A DNA stretch of 5,023 nt from an uncultured Actinomycetes bacterium. Lineage in GTDB: Bacteria; Actinomycetota; Actinomycetes; Nanopelagicales; Nanopelagicaceae. A program made the translations under genes and the position numbers. The stretch lies in contig CAIZGZ010000076.1 of NCBI GenBank assembly GCA_903932695.1, positions 1 through 5,023 of the forward strand, given 5' to 3'. Below the pieces are notes generated by a model that saw only the letters and a program-made list of their open reading frames with translations, made no database searches and was not told the DNA's origin. Of the stretch, positions 1 through 5,023 are shown piece by piece (position 1 is the stretch's first letter; every line of letters starts with the position of its first letter).

Positions 1-676
1 ACTCCAAGACTTTGTGCCAGCTATTAGGCAGCACTGCTCCGAGTAGGGCTGGCAAGAAGAGCACGCCACCGACGGTAATTCCGATTGCGATCGCGGTTTG
101 GCGAACCAAGATGCCAATCGCGAGTCCAAGGAGGCCAAGACCAAGCACGTAGAAGATATTGCCGATGAGTGCCCGAAGGATAAATGGATCCCCGAGCTTG
201 GGGACTGTGGTGCCATTGTGCTTGAGAATGCTGGTGCCAATCGTGAAAGCTAAGAAGACCGCGATTAACAAGGTTGGGAAGACGGCCTTGCTAAAGAGAA
301 TGATCTTGTTGAAGAAGACTGGCAGCCGACGCGGTACTGCACTGAATGAGCTTTTAATCATTCCACTGCCGTATTCGCGTGCACCAAAGACGCCGCCAAA
401 CACTGCAATGATAAGAACCGAGAGATTGACGCCAGTGAGCACGCGATCAAATGGTGAGCGAACTTCGCCACCTCCGCCACCACGATGGCGATTGATCGAG
501 GCACTGAGGATGCCAAAGCCAACAACGACGGCAAAAGTCATGATGAGAGTGATCCAGTTGGAACGAATAGAGCGGAACTTAATCCATTCGGAATTGGTGA
601 CGCGAAGGAAGGTCAGCTTGTTATCGCGAAAGCGGCTGGTGTAACTCGCTTGGTTACCTTGATCTACGGTGCTCAC
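1..676 (-). CDS. ABC-2 type transporter permease subunit (3' end cut by window edge)
   Basis: Membrane subunit of an ABC-2 exporter, working with the ATPase encoded just upstream. I translated it by hand: 225 residues are visible from a GTG start at 676, and the frame is still open at base 2. Family members are usually about 250 residues or longer, so only the last membrane segment(s) and tail should be missing. Residues 28-40 hold the amphipathic entry motif (NSEWIKFRSIRSN) typical of actinobacterial ABC-2 permeases. Hydrophobic segments lie near residues 41-60, 84-100, 128-150, 168-190 and 194-216. EYGSG...AVPRR (residues 101-117) is the conserved loop after the second helix. A run of five glycines (66-70) lies in the first loop. 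The GTG start overlaps the ATPase stop by four bases (GTGA, 676-673), which implies translational coupling. The substrate cannot be told; relatives export peptide antibiotics, lipids or unknown compounds. Confidence 0.9.
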   Translation of the reverse strand, partial: MSTVDQGNQASYTSRFRDNKLTFLRVTNSEWIKFRSIRSNWITLIMTFAVVVGFGILSASINRHRGGGGGEVRSPFDRVLTGVNLSVLIIAVFGGVFGAREYGSGMIKSSFSAVPRRLPVFFNKIILFSKAVFPTLLIAVFLAFTIGTSILKHNGTTVPKLGDPFILRALIGNIFYVLGLGLLGLAIGILVRQTAIAIGITVGGVLFLPALLGAVLPNSWHKVLE

Positions 677-1593
677 TTTGACTCCTCCGCTTTGTGTCCA
701 TGAAAACTCACTTGATCTTCGGTCAGCTCCATAAAGGCGCTTTCAAGAGACGGTGCAACATCCGCTAATTGGTGGAGCGCGATCTGGTTGGCAAGCGCGA
801 GGTCGCCTACGGTTGCTGCACTCAACGCCGATACTTCGATCGAATTCTTATCGTGTGTACGGATGATGCCGCCATTTGAGGTTAAAACACTCACAAATGA
901 ATCCGCCTGTGGTGAGACGACTTGAACATAATTTTGGGAGGAGCGGGAGATGAACTCATGCATCGACATATCGGCCAGAATCTTGCCTTTGCCGATGACA
1001 ATCAAGTGTTCTGCGGTGAGCTCCATTTCGCTCATTAGGTGTGATGAGAGAAAGATGGTGCGGCCTTGCAGAGCAAGATCTTTAAGTAAATTGCGGATCC
1101 ACATGATGCCATCGGGATCAAGGCCATTGACCGGTTCGTCGAGCACAAGGATCTCTGGGTCGCCAAGCAACGCAGTTGCGATACCCAAGCGTTGAGACAT
1201 GCCGAGTGAGAATTTGGCGGCGTTCTTCTTTTTTACGCTCTCAAGGCCCACCATCTCAATGACTTCATTGACGCGGGTTTTGCCGATTCCCATCGTGGCG
1301 CCTACTGCGCGTAAGTGGTTGTACGCAGAGCGACCTTTATCGACCGACTTTGCTTCAAGCAGACTGCCAAGGAGTGAGAGCGGGGTGCGAGAATCGACAT
1401 ACCGTTGGCCGTTAATCAAGACATCGCCATGTGTTGGCTTATCAAGGCCCAAAATCATGCGCATTGTTGTGGATTTACCTGCGCCGTTTGGTCCGAGGAA
1501 TCCGGTGACTACTCCGGTCTTGACGGTAAAACTGACGTTGTCGACGGCTTTGGTATCGCCATAGACCTTTGAAAGTTCTCTTACCTCAATCAT
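673..1593 (-). CDS. ABC transporter ATP-binding protein (ABC-2 exporter, BcrA/DrrA-like)
   Basis: Cytoplasmic ATPase that drives the permease encoded downstream; 306 residues, normal for the class. Walker A is GPNGAGKST (residues 34-42), the signature loop is SLGMS (129-133, a common variant of LSGGQ in this family), Walker B is ILVLDEP (148-154), the D-loop is GLDP (157-160) and the switch histidine is H185 in LSSHL. At the Q-loop position the sequence reads SLLEAKSVDKGRSAYNHL (77-94), with Glu where classical ABC ATPases have Gln. From memory this is usual in the BcrA-like group. Residues 215-306 form the small C-terminal extension typical of ABC-2 ATPases. The ATG at 1593 opens directly on the usual MIEVRELSKVYG beginning. 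A purine-rich stretch (AGAGAGAAGCGGTGGAG) precedes it, but no ideally spaced Shine-Dalgarno is seen. I found no convincing promoter on this strand. Which compound is exported is unknown. Confidence 0.96.
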   Translation of the reverse strand: MIEVRELSKVYGDTKAVDNVSFTVKTGVVTGFLGPNGAGKSTTMRMILGLDKPTHGDVLINGQRYVDSRTPLSLLGSLLEAKSVDKGRSAYNHLRAVGATMGIGKTRVNEVIEMVGLESVKKKNAAKFSLGMSQRLGIATALLGDPEILVLDEPVNGLDPDGIMWIRNLLKDLALQGRTIFLSSHLMSEMELTAEHLIVIGKGKILADMSMHEFISRSSQNYVQVVSPQADSFVSVLTSNGGIIRTHDKNSIEVSALSAATVGDLALANQIALHQLADVAPSLESAFMELTEDQVSFHGHKAEESK

Positions 1594-1700
1594 GCTCCAC
1601 CGCTTCTCTCTTGCTTATGTGGCGAGCCTACTCTCAATTGTTCTGCTTGCCGCGAGTCCCACCAATCTCTCAGAGAATGTTCATGCGATTGGTATCGGCC

Positions 1701-1729
1701 CTGACAGAGTAGGAGTAACCTGATATTTA
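1701..1729 (+). promoter_or_regulatory. Candidate promoter of the SOUL-family gene
   Basis: A -35-like CTGACA (1701-1706, five of six matches to TTGACA) is followed after a 17-base spacer by TATTTA (1724-1729). The -10 hexamer is poor (three of six), but it carries an upstream TG at the extended -10 position (1721-1722). Transcription would begin near 1736, leaving a leader of roughly 35 bases before the GTG at 1770. It lies in the 176-base divergent region shared with the ABC operon. The call rests on consensus matching alone. Confidence 0.3.
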
Positions 1730-1769
1730 CGAAGCCACATTGGCTATCTGAATTGAGAATCGAGAAGTC

Positions 1770-2291
1770 GTGACCGAGCGTCAAAAGTACGAACTTTTAA
1801 CCGAGTTCAAAGGCTTTGAGTTACGTCGTTACGCTGCGTGTTCGGTGGCGGAAGTAGAGAGCGATGCAAGCTATAGCGATGCCAGTCAAGGCGCATTTGG
1901 TTCGCTCTTTCAATATATCTCTCGCGGTAACTCTGGGTCAGAGAAGATCGCCATGACCGCGCCTGTGATCGCTACGACAACTAGTGGGTTAGATTCAAAG
2001 GCGTGGAAGATCGCCTTTGTGATGCCAGCGGGTATGAACGTTAAAGACCTGCCTGACCCCAACAATGCTCGAGTCGTGGTGCGGGAGCTACCGGCAGAAG
2101 AATGTGTGGCGCTCTCTTTCAAGGGGCGAGCAAACGCCGAGCTCTGCAAGAAGCAAGAGGATCTTCTCCGATCTCTCGCCCGAAGTGCAGAGTTCTCATT
2201 GAGCGATGAGACTCGGATTGCTCGATTCGATCCGCCGTTTAAACCGGGGTTTCTTCAATACAACGAGATTGTGATTCCTTTAAGCAAGTAG
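1770..2291 (+). CDS. SOUL/HBP-family heme-binding protein
   Basis: Predicted soluble heme- or tetrapyrrole-binding protein of the SOUL family; 173 residues, close to the usual size of short bacterial members. Family landmarks appear in order: YELLTEFKGFELRRY (7-21), KIAMTAPV (59-66, the most diagnostic motif), FVMPAG (84-89) and ARFDPPFKPGFLQYNEIVIP (151-170). No signal peptide or membrane segment is visible, so it should be cytoplasmic. The GTG start is preferred because the frame is closed by a TGA at 1749-1751 and no ATG or other good start lies between. The ribosome-binding site is weak (GAGAA-like purines just upstream). It is the only plus-strand gene here, diverging from the ABC operon and converging on the secreted-protein pair, so context gives no partner. 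Heme binding is known for animal homologues and for some others; the bacterial role is poorly defined, and binding here is inferred. Confidence 0.93.
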   Translation: MTERQKYELLTEFKGFELRRYAACSVAEVESDASYSDASQGAFGSLFQYISRGNSGSEKIAMTAPVIATTTSGLDSKAWKIAFVMPAGMNVKDLPDPNNARVVVRELPAEECVALSFKGRANAELCKKQEDLLRSLARSAEFSLSDETRIARFDPPFKPGFLQYNEIVIPLSK

Positions 2292-2308
2292 TTTTAGGAT
2301 ATTTTCCC

Positions 2309-2335
2309 GACTTAGTTGTGAGAGAGAACTAAACC
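2309..2335 (-). terminator. Weak hairpin between convergent genes
   Basis: TTAGTT (2312-2317) and AACTAA (2327-2332) are perfect inverted repeats around a 9-base loop. On the minus-strand transcript the stem extends to nine pairs by two G-U wobbles and one G-C pair. It overlaps the stop codon of the downstream secreted-protein gene and sits in the 37-base gap after the SOUL gene. No U-tract follows on either strand, so intrinsic termination is doubtful. It may be only a 3'-end stabilising hairpin or chance. Confidence 0.22.
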
Positions 2336-2736
2336 TTGGATGTGTATCCTTTTGGGCAAGTAGGTGAAATTCCAAAGGCGATCCGCAGATGGTCTGCTTT
2401 GATGCAACGCAAATATCTCATCTTTTCAGACGATTGTGAGACAGGTTGGGTGTGAACCGGAGATATTCCCGTAATGACCAATGATTGCAGTAATGGGACA
2501 GCCCCATTAAATATTTGAATGGAATTCGGACCTAGCACAACTGCTGGAAGCGAAATGCTTAGCGAGTTTGCACTTTGTTGCCACGCGTTTCTGGAGAGCA
2601 ATGCGCCATCAACGGAAATATTACTAACCGAACGATCAAAGCTCCCCAACACCTTAATAACTGTCGGCAATGTAGCTGTCTCTGTTTCAGGAGAGTATGA
2701 CATCACCGTTGATTTTTGAATGGGATCGGGTACTTG
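2329..2736 (-). repeat. Duplicated C-terminal coding module, copy A
   Basis: This encodes residues 158-292 of the 292-residue secreted protein. It aligns without a single gap, at a constant offset of 896 bases, to 3225-3632 in the neighbouring gene and ends at the same residue. By hand count, 65 of 135 residues are identical. It is a diverged tandem duplication, not a mobile repeat. It covers the VPDP linker, the TIG-like domain and the Cys-pair tail. Confidence 0.85.
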
Positions 2737-3207
2737 GCTTACTGGAGCTTGGTAATTAGGGTTGTTGATTGTAAAAATCGCTGGCGTTAACAATGCAACA
2801 AATCCAGAGTAATACACAGATGCGCTCACCGCGGGTTGAAATGTGACAGATACATTCTCTGATGCTGCATTAAAGCCACCAGGTTGTGCAAAAATACTGA
2901 ATGTTCTTACCTGAGACCACTGATTTGCATTCCAGATTAGTGTTTGTGGTGAGATCGAGAGATCGCCGGGAATGCTCGAGGTGATAGTTACTTCAACATC
3001 ACATGGATCAGAGCCACCAGGACAAATAATCGGGGCATCGAGCCTTGCTTGCCCTTGAATTGATTCACCCACAGAGAGAGTCTCTCGATCCACCAAGATT
3101 GAGATTCTTCCACTTGATAAACTCATTGTTGCTAATGAATTCGATGCAAAAAACGTTCCCGATGCAATTGAAAAAATTATAGAAATGATGGCGACTTTAG
3201 TTTTCAT
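2329..3207 (-). CDS. Secreted beta-sandwich protein with TIG-like domain and Cys-pair tail (second of tandem pair)
   Basis: I do not recognise a named family for the whole 292-residue protein. It begins with a signal peptide: K2 and K4, a hydrophobic core at about 5-21, and likely cleavage after SLA (24-26). Residues about 36-135 resemble a Calx-beta-like module, with SVGESIQGQARLDAP, then SISPQTLIWNANQWSQVRTF matching the usual 'tltFtpxNWxxxQtv' signature. A CPGGSDPC loop (62-69) within it could form a disulfide. After a linker with VPDP (159-162) comes a TIG/IPT-like domain (about 166-243). The C-terminal tail has YLRC (265-268), HLRIAFG (273-279) and PTCPKGY (282-288). There is no LPXTG motif or C-terminal membrane helix. 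The ATG at 3207 lies 17 bases after the upstream stop, with GAGAG at 3220-3224 as a distant Shine-Dalgarno, so co-transcription is likely. Export is well supported. A role in surface display, adhesion or cell-wall binding is inference. Confidence 0.85.
   Translation of the reverse strand: MKTKVAIISIIFSIASGTFFASNSLATMSLSSGRISILVDRETLSVGESIQGQARLDAPIICPGGSDPCDVEVTITSSIPGDLSISPQTLIWNANQWSQVRTFSIFAQPGGFNAASENVSVTFQPAVSASVYYSGFVALLTPAIFTINNPNYQAPVSQVPDPIQKSTVMSYSPETETATLPTVIKVLGSFDRSVSNISVDGALLSRNAWQQSANSLSISLPAVVLGPNSIQIFNGAVPLLQSLVITGISPVHTQPVSQSSEKMRYLRCIKADHLRIAFGISPTCPKGYTSKV
2492..2521 (-). repeat. Near-identical 30-base segment, copy A
   Basis: This matches 3388-3417 at 28 of 30 bases and encodes most of the shared peptide IQIFNGAVPLL. 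It is the best-preserved DNA segment within the duplicated C-terminal module, where most surrounding codons have diverged. Confidence 0.8.
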
Positions 3208-3224
3208 ACTTAATGATTACTCTC

Positions 3225-3632
3225 TTAGTTTGCAGGCTGATAGCCGACTGGGCATGACGGGTTGACCCCGAATGCAATTCGAAGATGAGAGCCATTACGG
3301 CAATGTAGATATTTCACTTTGTGAGAAGCCATACCGTTCGTGATTAATTGAATGGTTGGTACGGCTTGCGGAGAGAACGAGTTTAACAATGGAACAGCGC
3401 CATTAAATATTTGAATGATATTTGTTCCAACAGAGAGCGCGGCGAGTGGAAAATCTAGCGTGGTTGCACTTTGTCTCCAACTATTCGGTGAGATGAGACT
3501 TCCATTAAGTGAGATATTTGAGACCGGTCTGTTGAATGTGCCGGTTACGTGAATCTCAACCGGAGAACCTGCTGTGGCGGTTTCTGGGGTGAAGGAGTCG
3601 ATCTTTGAAGTTTGAACTGGGTCTGGGACTAC
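3225..3632 (-). repeat. Duplicated C-terminal coding module, copy B
   Basis: This encodes residues 241-375 of the 375-residue secreted protein and is the partner of 2329-2736. The two modules have exactly the same length, and both tail cysteines align (C351 with C268, C367 with C284). Upstream of the module the two proteins show no similarity that I can see. Confidence 0.85.
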
Positions 3633-4352
3633 CGCTGGGGGGGTAACGACTACGTTTGGGTTCTGGATCGAAATTACGACCGTTGCAACAGAGAAGGCAC
3701 CTAGTGCGGTCGTCCCTCGCACTTGCAACGTATATGAGCTGGTTTGGCTGTAATTGAGCGGTTGAGCCACCGAAATTGTTCCGGTTGTCGTATTAATAGC
3801 GAAATGCGGGTCGGCAACCGTCCAGCTATAACTTGTGATTTGGCCACCCGATGAAATCGCTGGACTTGTCACAGCAGTGCCAACATTCGTGCTTTCCGCT
3901 ATTGCTGGAGTTGTAGTTGTGTATGTAAAACTCGGAGCTGTGAGGGTGCTTAAAACTGCCAAATTGAAGGCTGCAGAAGTGGTGTCTTGTGAAATCGTGG
4001 AGTCGGTGGCTGTGATGGTGTAACTCTGGCTTGCTGACAAAATCGCTGGCGTTCCCGAAATTAAGCCTGTAGCAGGATTAAGGGTAAGTCCTGTGGGCAA
4101 AATCGGTGAGATTGAATAGAAAAATGTTGGCGAATATCCGCTCGAACCCGTATAAACGAACGGGGAAAATGGCGTGATTGCACTATTTTGAACGAAAGAA
4201 ATGCTTGGAACCACCGTAAACGAAGTAACGCTGGGAAGGGCGAATGCAGCTTCTGGGGTTACTCCCAGTCCAATAACTGCGAGTACTCCGGTAAAGATGG
4301 CACTTCGAAGAGAGAACCTGCGAGCAATTTTCCGGTCGTGATATTTTCTCAT
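3225..4352 (-). CDS. Secreted multi-domain Ig-like protein with TIG-like domain and Cys-pair tail (first of tandem pair)
   Basis: A 375-residue exported protein of unknown function. The N-terminus is strongly basic (MRKYHDRKIARRFSLRSA) and is followed by a hydrophobic core and an AFA cleavage site (36-38). The RR at 11-12 recalls a Tat signal but does not match it well. Residues about 44-134 form a putative Ig module of the He_PIG type, with LPTGLTLNPATGLISGTP (85-102) as the diagnostic stretch. Residues about 140-230 look cadherin-like: FAINTTTGTISVAQPLNYSQ followed by YTLQVRG. A proline-rich linker (TPPAVVPDP, 237-245) leads to a TIG/IPT-like domain (about 249-326) and a tail with YLHC (348-351), HLRIAFG (356-362) and PSCPVGY (365-371). 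C351 and C367 are the only cysteines, so a disulfide is likely. The 64 bases upstream hold no clear promoter or Shine-Dalgarno. It is probably co-transcribed with the paralogue 17 bases downstream. Adhesion or surface display is a guess from the modules. Confidence 0.87.
   Translation of the reverse strand: MRKYHDRKIARRFSLRSAIFTGVLAVIGLGVTPEAAFALPSVTSFTVVPSISFVQNSAITPFSPFVYTGSSGYSPTFFYSISPILPTGLTLNPATGLISGTPAILSASQSYTITATDSTISQDTTSAAFNLAVLSTLTAPSFTYTTTTPAIAESTNVGTAVTSPAISSGGQITSYSWTVADPHFAINTTTGTISVAQPLNYSQTSSYTLQVRGTTALGAFSVATVVISIQNPNVVVTPPAVVPDPVQTSKIDSFTPETATAGSPVEIHVTGTFNRPVSNISLNGSLISPNSWRQSATTLDFPLAALSVGTNIIQIFNGAVPLLNSFSPQAVPTIQLITNGMASHKVKYLHCRNGSHLRIAFGVNPSCPVGYQPAN
3388..3417 (-). 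repeat. Near-identical 30-base segment, copy B
   Basis: Partner of 2492-2521, with 28 of 30 bases identical, encoding IQIFNGAVPLL at residues 313-323. Confidence 0.8.
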
Positions 4353-4416
4353 TGGCTTAGCGTGCCAGATTTACAAAAGTAAAGATAGGTAGCTCTCACT
4401 GAATAAGTATTGAAAA

Positions 4417-4914
4417 TTAGGCTTTTTCTTCTTTCTTTTCAAACGATTCAAAGCTCCATAGGTCAAGAGAATCTAGGGAAATTGGGTTATAGCCGTTTTT
4501 CTCTAGCGCATCGATTAACTGAGTGCGGTGTTCAATCGCGTGATAAATCGCCTCGGCCAGGATTGTGGAGCGTAAGTTCTGCCAGGACTTCTCACCCTCA
4601 ACGATTGTTAGGTACTCATCAGGCAGATCCGCCTGCGCAAGGATCATGCCATCGAATTCAGCGAGCAGCTTCTTGAGTTTGTCGAGATCAGCCATGCTCT
4701 CTGGCTTTTTGATCTCGCGCCACGGAGTTCCGGTGAGGCAATAGACATACCAATCGGAACCTTCCACGATGTGCTGGAGTAAGCGGCCCGCAGTCCACTC
4801 TGGGTTAACAATGAAAGAACCAAGCGCTTCGTCAGGAAGTGTTTGTACCGCGTCGTAGACGCGCTGATTGGTCCATGCCATGTGGCGAAGTAAACGGTGA
4901 GTAGTCGCTGACAT
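4417..4914 (-). CDS. DinB/YfiT-like four-helix-bundle protein, putative metal-dependent
   Basis: Small cytoplasmic protein of the DinB superfamily, 165 residues, a normal length. The opening helix is typical (LLRHMAWTNQRVYDAVQTLPDEAL, read as residues 8-31). The metal-ligand triad is complete: H48 in LLQHIVEGSDWYV, and H125 and H129 in YHAIEHRTQL, the HxxxH of the last helix. The end LDLWSF (150-155) also fits the family and is followed by a charged KKEEKA tail. Some superfamily members are thiol-dependent transferases or isomerases using mycothiol or bacillithiol, and many have no known reaction; none can be assigned here. The ATG at 4914 has AGGGA at 4927-4931, a rather long 12 bases upstream. 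It starts 21 bases after the stop of the partial gene upstream, so the two may share a transcript. The secreted-protein pair begins 64 bases downstream on the same strand. Confidence 0.9.
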   Translation of the reverse strand: MSATTHRLLRHMAWTNQRVYDAVQTLPDEALGSFIVNPEWTAGRLLQHIVEGSDWYVYCLTGTPWREIKKPESMADLDKLKKLLAEFDGMILAQADLPDEYLTIVEGEKSWQNLRSTILAEAIYHAIEHRTQLIDALEKNGYNPISLDSLDLWSFESFEKKEEKA

Positions 4915-4935
4915 CTTTAATCTGTATCCCTATTC

Positions 4936-5023
4936 CTACTTGCTGACCTTAAATGAGACCGAGACGGTGACAGTGACGGTCTTTGGAATAGTGGTGGTGT
5001 CGTAGAGTCCGCCGCTTGAGGTA
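4936..5023 (-). CDS. C-terminal end of a gene entering from the right edge, possibly a SIMPL (DUF541) domain protein
   Basis: Only the last 28 codons are inside the window, ending in TAG at 4938-4936. The visible peptide is SSGGLYDTTTIPKT followed by an alternating beta-strand VTVTVSVSFKVS and a final Lys. SIMPL-domain proteins often finish with a Pro-containing loop and a strand of this kind (xxVxVSVxVxF), so this is a possible match. It is too short for a secure assignment, and any beta-rich protein could end this way. Coding is supported by the clean stop placed just ahead of the DinB-like gene's ribosome-binding region. Confidence 0.45.
   Translation of the reverse strand, partial: TSSGGLYDTTTIPKTVTVTVSVSFKVSK

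Noticed and set aside
159..644. 161-codon plus-strand reading frame opposite the permease gene
   Set aside because: It is antisense to a clearly coding, motif-bearing permease. Its Arg/Pro/Thr-rich translation is typical of a shadow frame.
950..1564. Two plus-strand frames (81 and 121 codons) opposite the ATPase gene
   Set aside because: They are antisense to all the ABC ATPase motifs and show no recognisable protein.
1664..1680. CTGAGA-like and purine-rich stretch upstream of the ATPase on the minus strand, considered as a riboswitch
   Set aside because: The other conserved TPP-riboswitch blocks are absent and no consistent fold was seen.
1632..1758. Inverted repeat TCTCAATT (1632-1639) and AATTGAGA (1751-1758) flanking the divergent region
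   Set aside because: It has only eight bases with over 100 bases between the arms and no extension on either side, so it is not enough to call an operator.
1590..1784. 64-codon minus-strand reading frame whose stop overlaps the ATPase start
   Set aside because: It runs through the divergent promoter region and overlaps the SOUL gene start. The protein looks like no family and is rich in Arg, Gln and Ser. An ATGA junction with the ATPase is tempting but probably chance.
4362..4379. Twin-arginine signal on the 375-residue secreted protein
   Set aside because: ARRFSLR has the RR pair but lacks the expected Phe/Leu spacing of SRRxFLK. A Sec signal explains it equally well.
4353..4416. Promoter for the secreted-protein pair in the 64-base gap
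   Set aside because: The region is AT-rich with several weak -10-like hexamers, but none pairs with a -35 at acceptable spacing.
4410..4676. 88-codon plus-strand frame opposite the DinB-like gene
   Set aside because: It is antisense to a gene with an intact His triad, and its composition is shadow-like.

Overview
The window reads as ordinary chromosome from a mid-GC actinobacterium. Sampled lines run from about one third to 60% G+C. The evidence for Actinobacteria is the style of the ABC-2 exporter (permease motifs SEWIKFRS and EYGSGMIKSSFSAVPRR) and two secreted proteins ending in a paired-cysteine tail (C...PxCPxGY). From memory, that tail resembles one common in small freshwater actinobacteria of the acI/Nanopelagicales type. 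The lineage assignment is inference.

Layout, left to right. (1) Positions 1-1593, minus strand: a two-gene ABC-2 exporter operon. The ATPase gene (673-1593) runs into the permease gene (1-676, cut by the window edge) with a 4-base GTGA overlap. (2) Positions 1594-1769: a divergent intergenic region with one plausible promoter for the plus-strand gene. (3) Positions 1770-2291, plus strand: a SOUL/HBP-family heme-binding protein, the only plus-strand gene. (4) Positions 2292-2328: a 37-base convergent gap with a weak hairpin. (5) Positions 2329-4352, minus strand: two tandem secreted proteins, 17 bases apart, built from beta-sandwich modules. Their 135-residue C-terminal halves align without a gap at about 48% identity, while their N-terminal halves are unrelated. 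(6) Positions 4417-4914, minus strand: a DinB/YfiT-like protein with a complete His triad. (7) Positions 4936-5023, minus strand: the last 28 codons of another gene, possibly a SIMPL (DUF541) domain protein.

The genes do not form one obvious pathway. The exporter pair is a unit, the two secreted proteins are a unit, and the DinB-like gene sits 21 bases after the partial gene and may be co-transcribed with it. The most interesting element is the tandem pair, where a conserved TIG-like domain plus Cys-pair tail carries two different N-terminal module sets. This suggests a swappable display or anchoring tail. I see no mobile element, CRISPR array, tRNA or rRNA. No intergenic stretch exceeds 300 bases.
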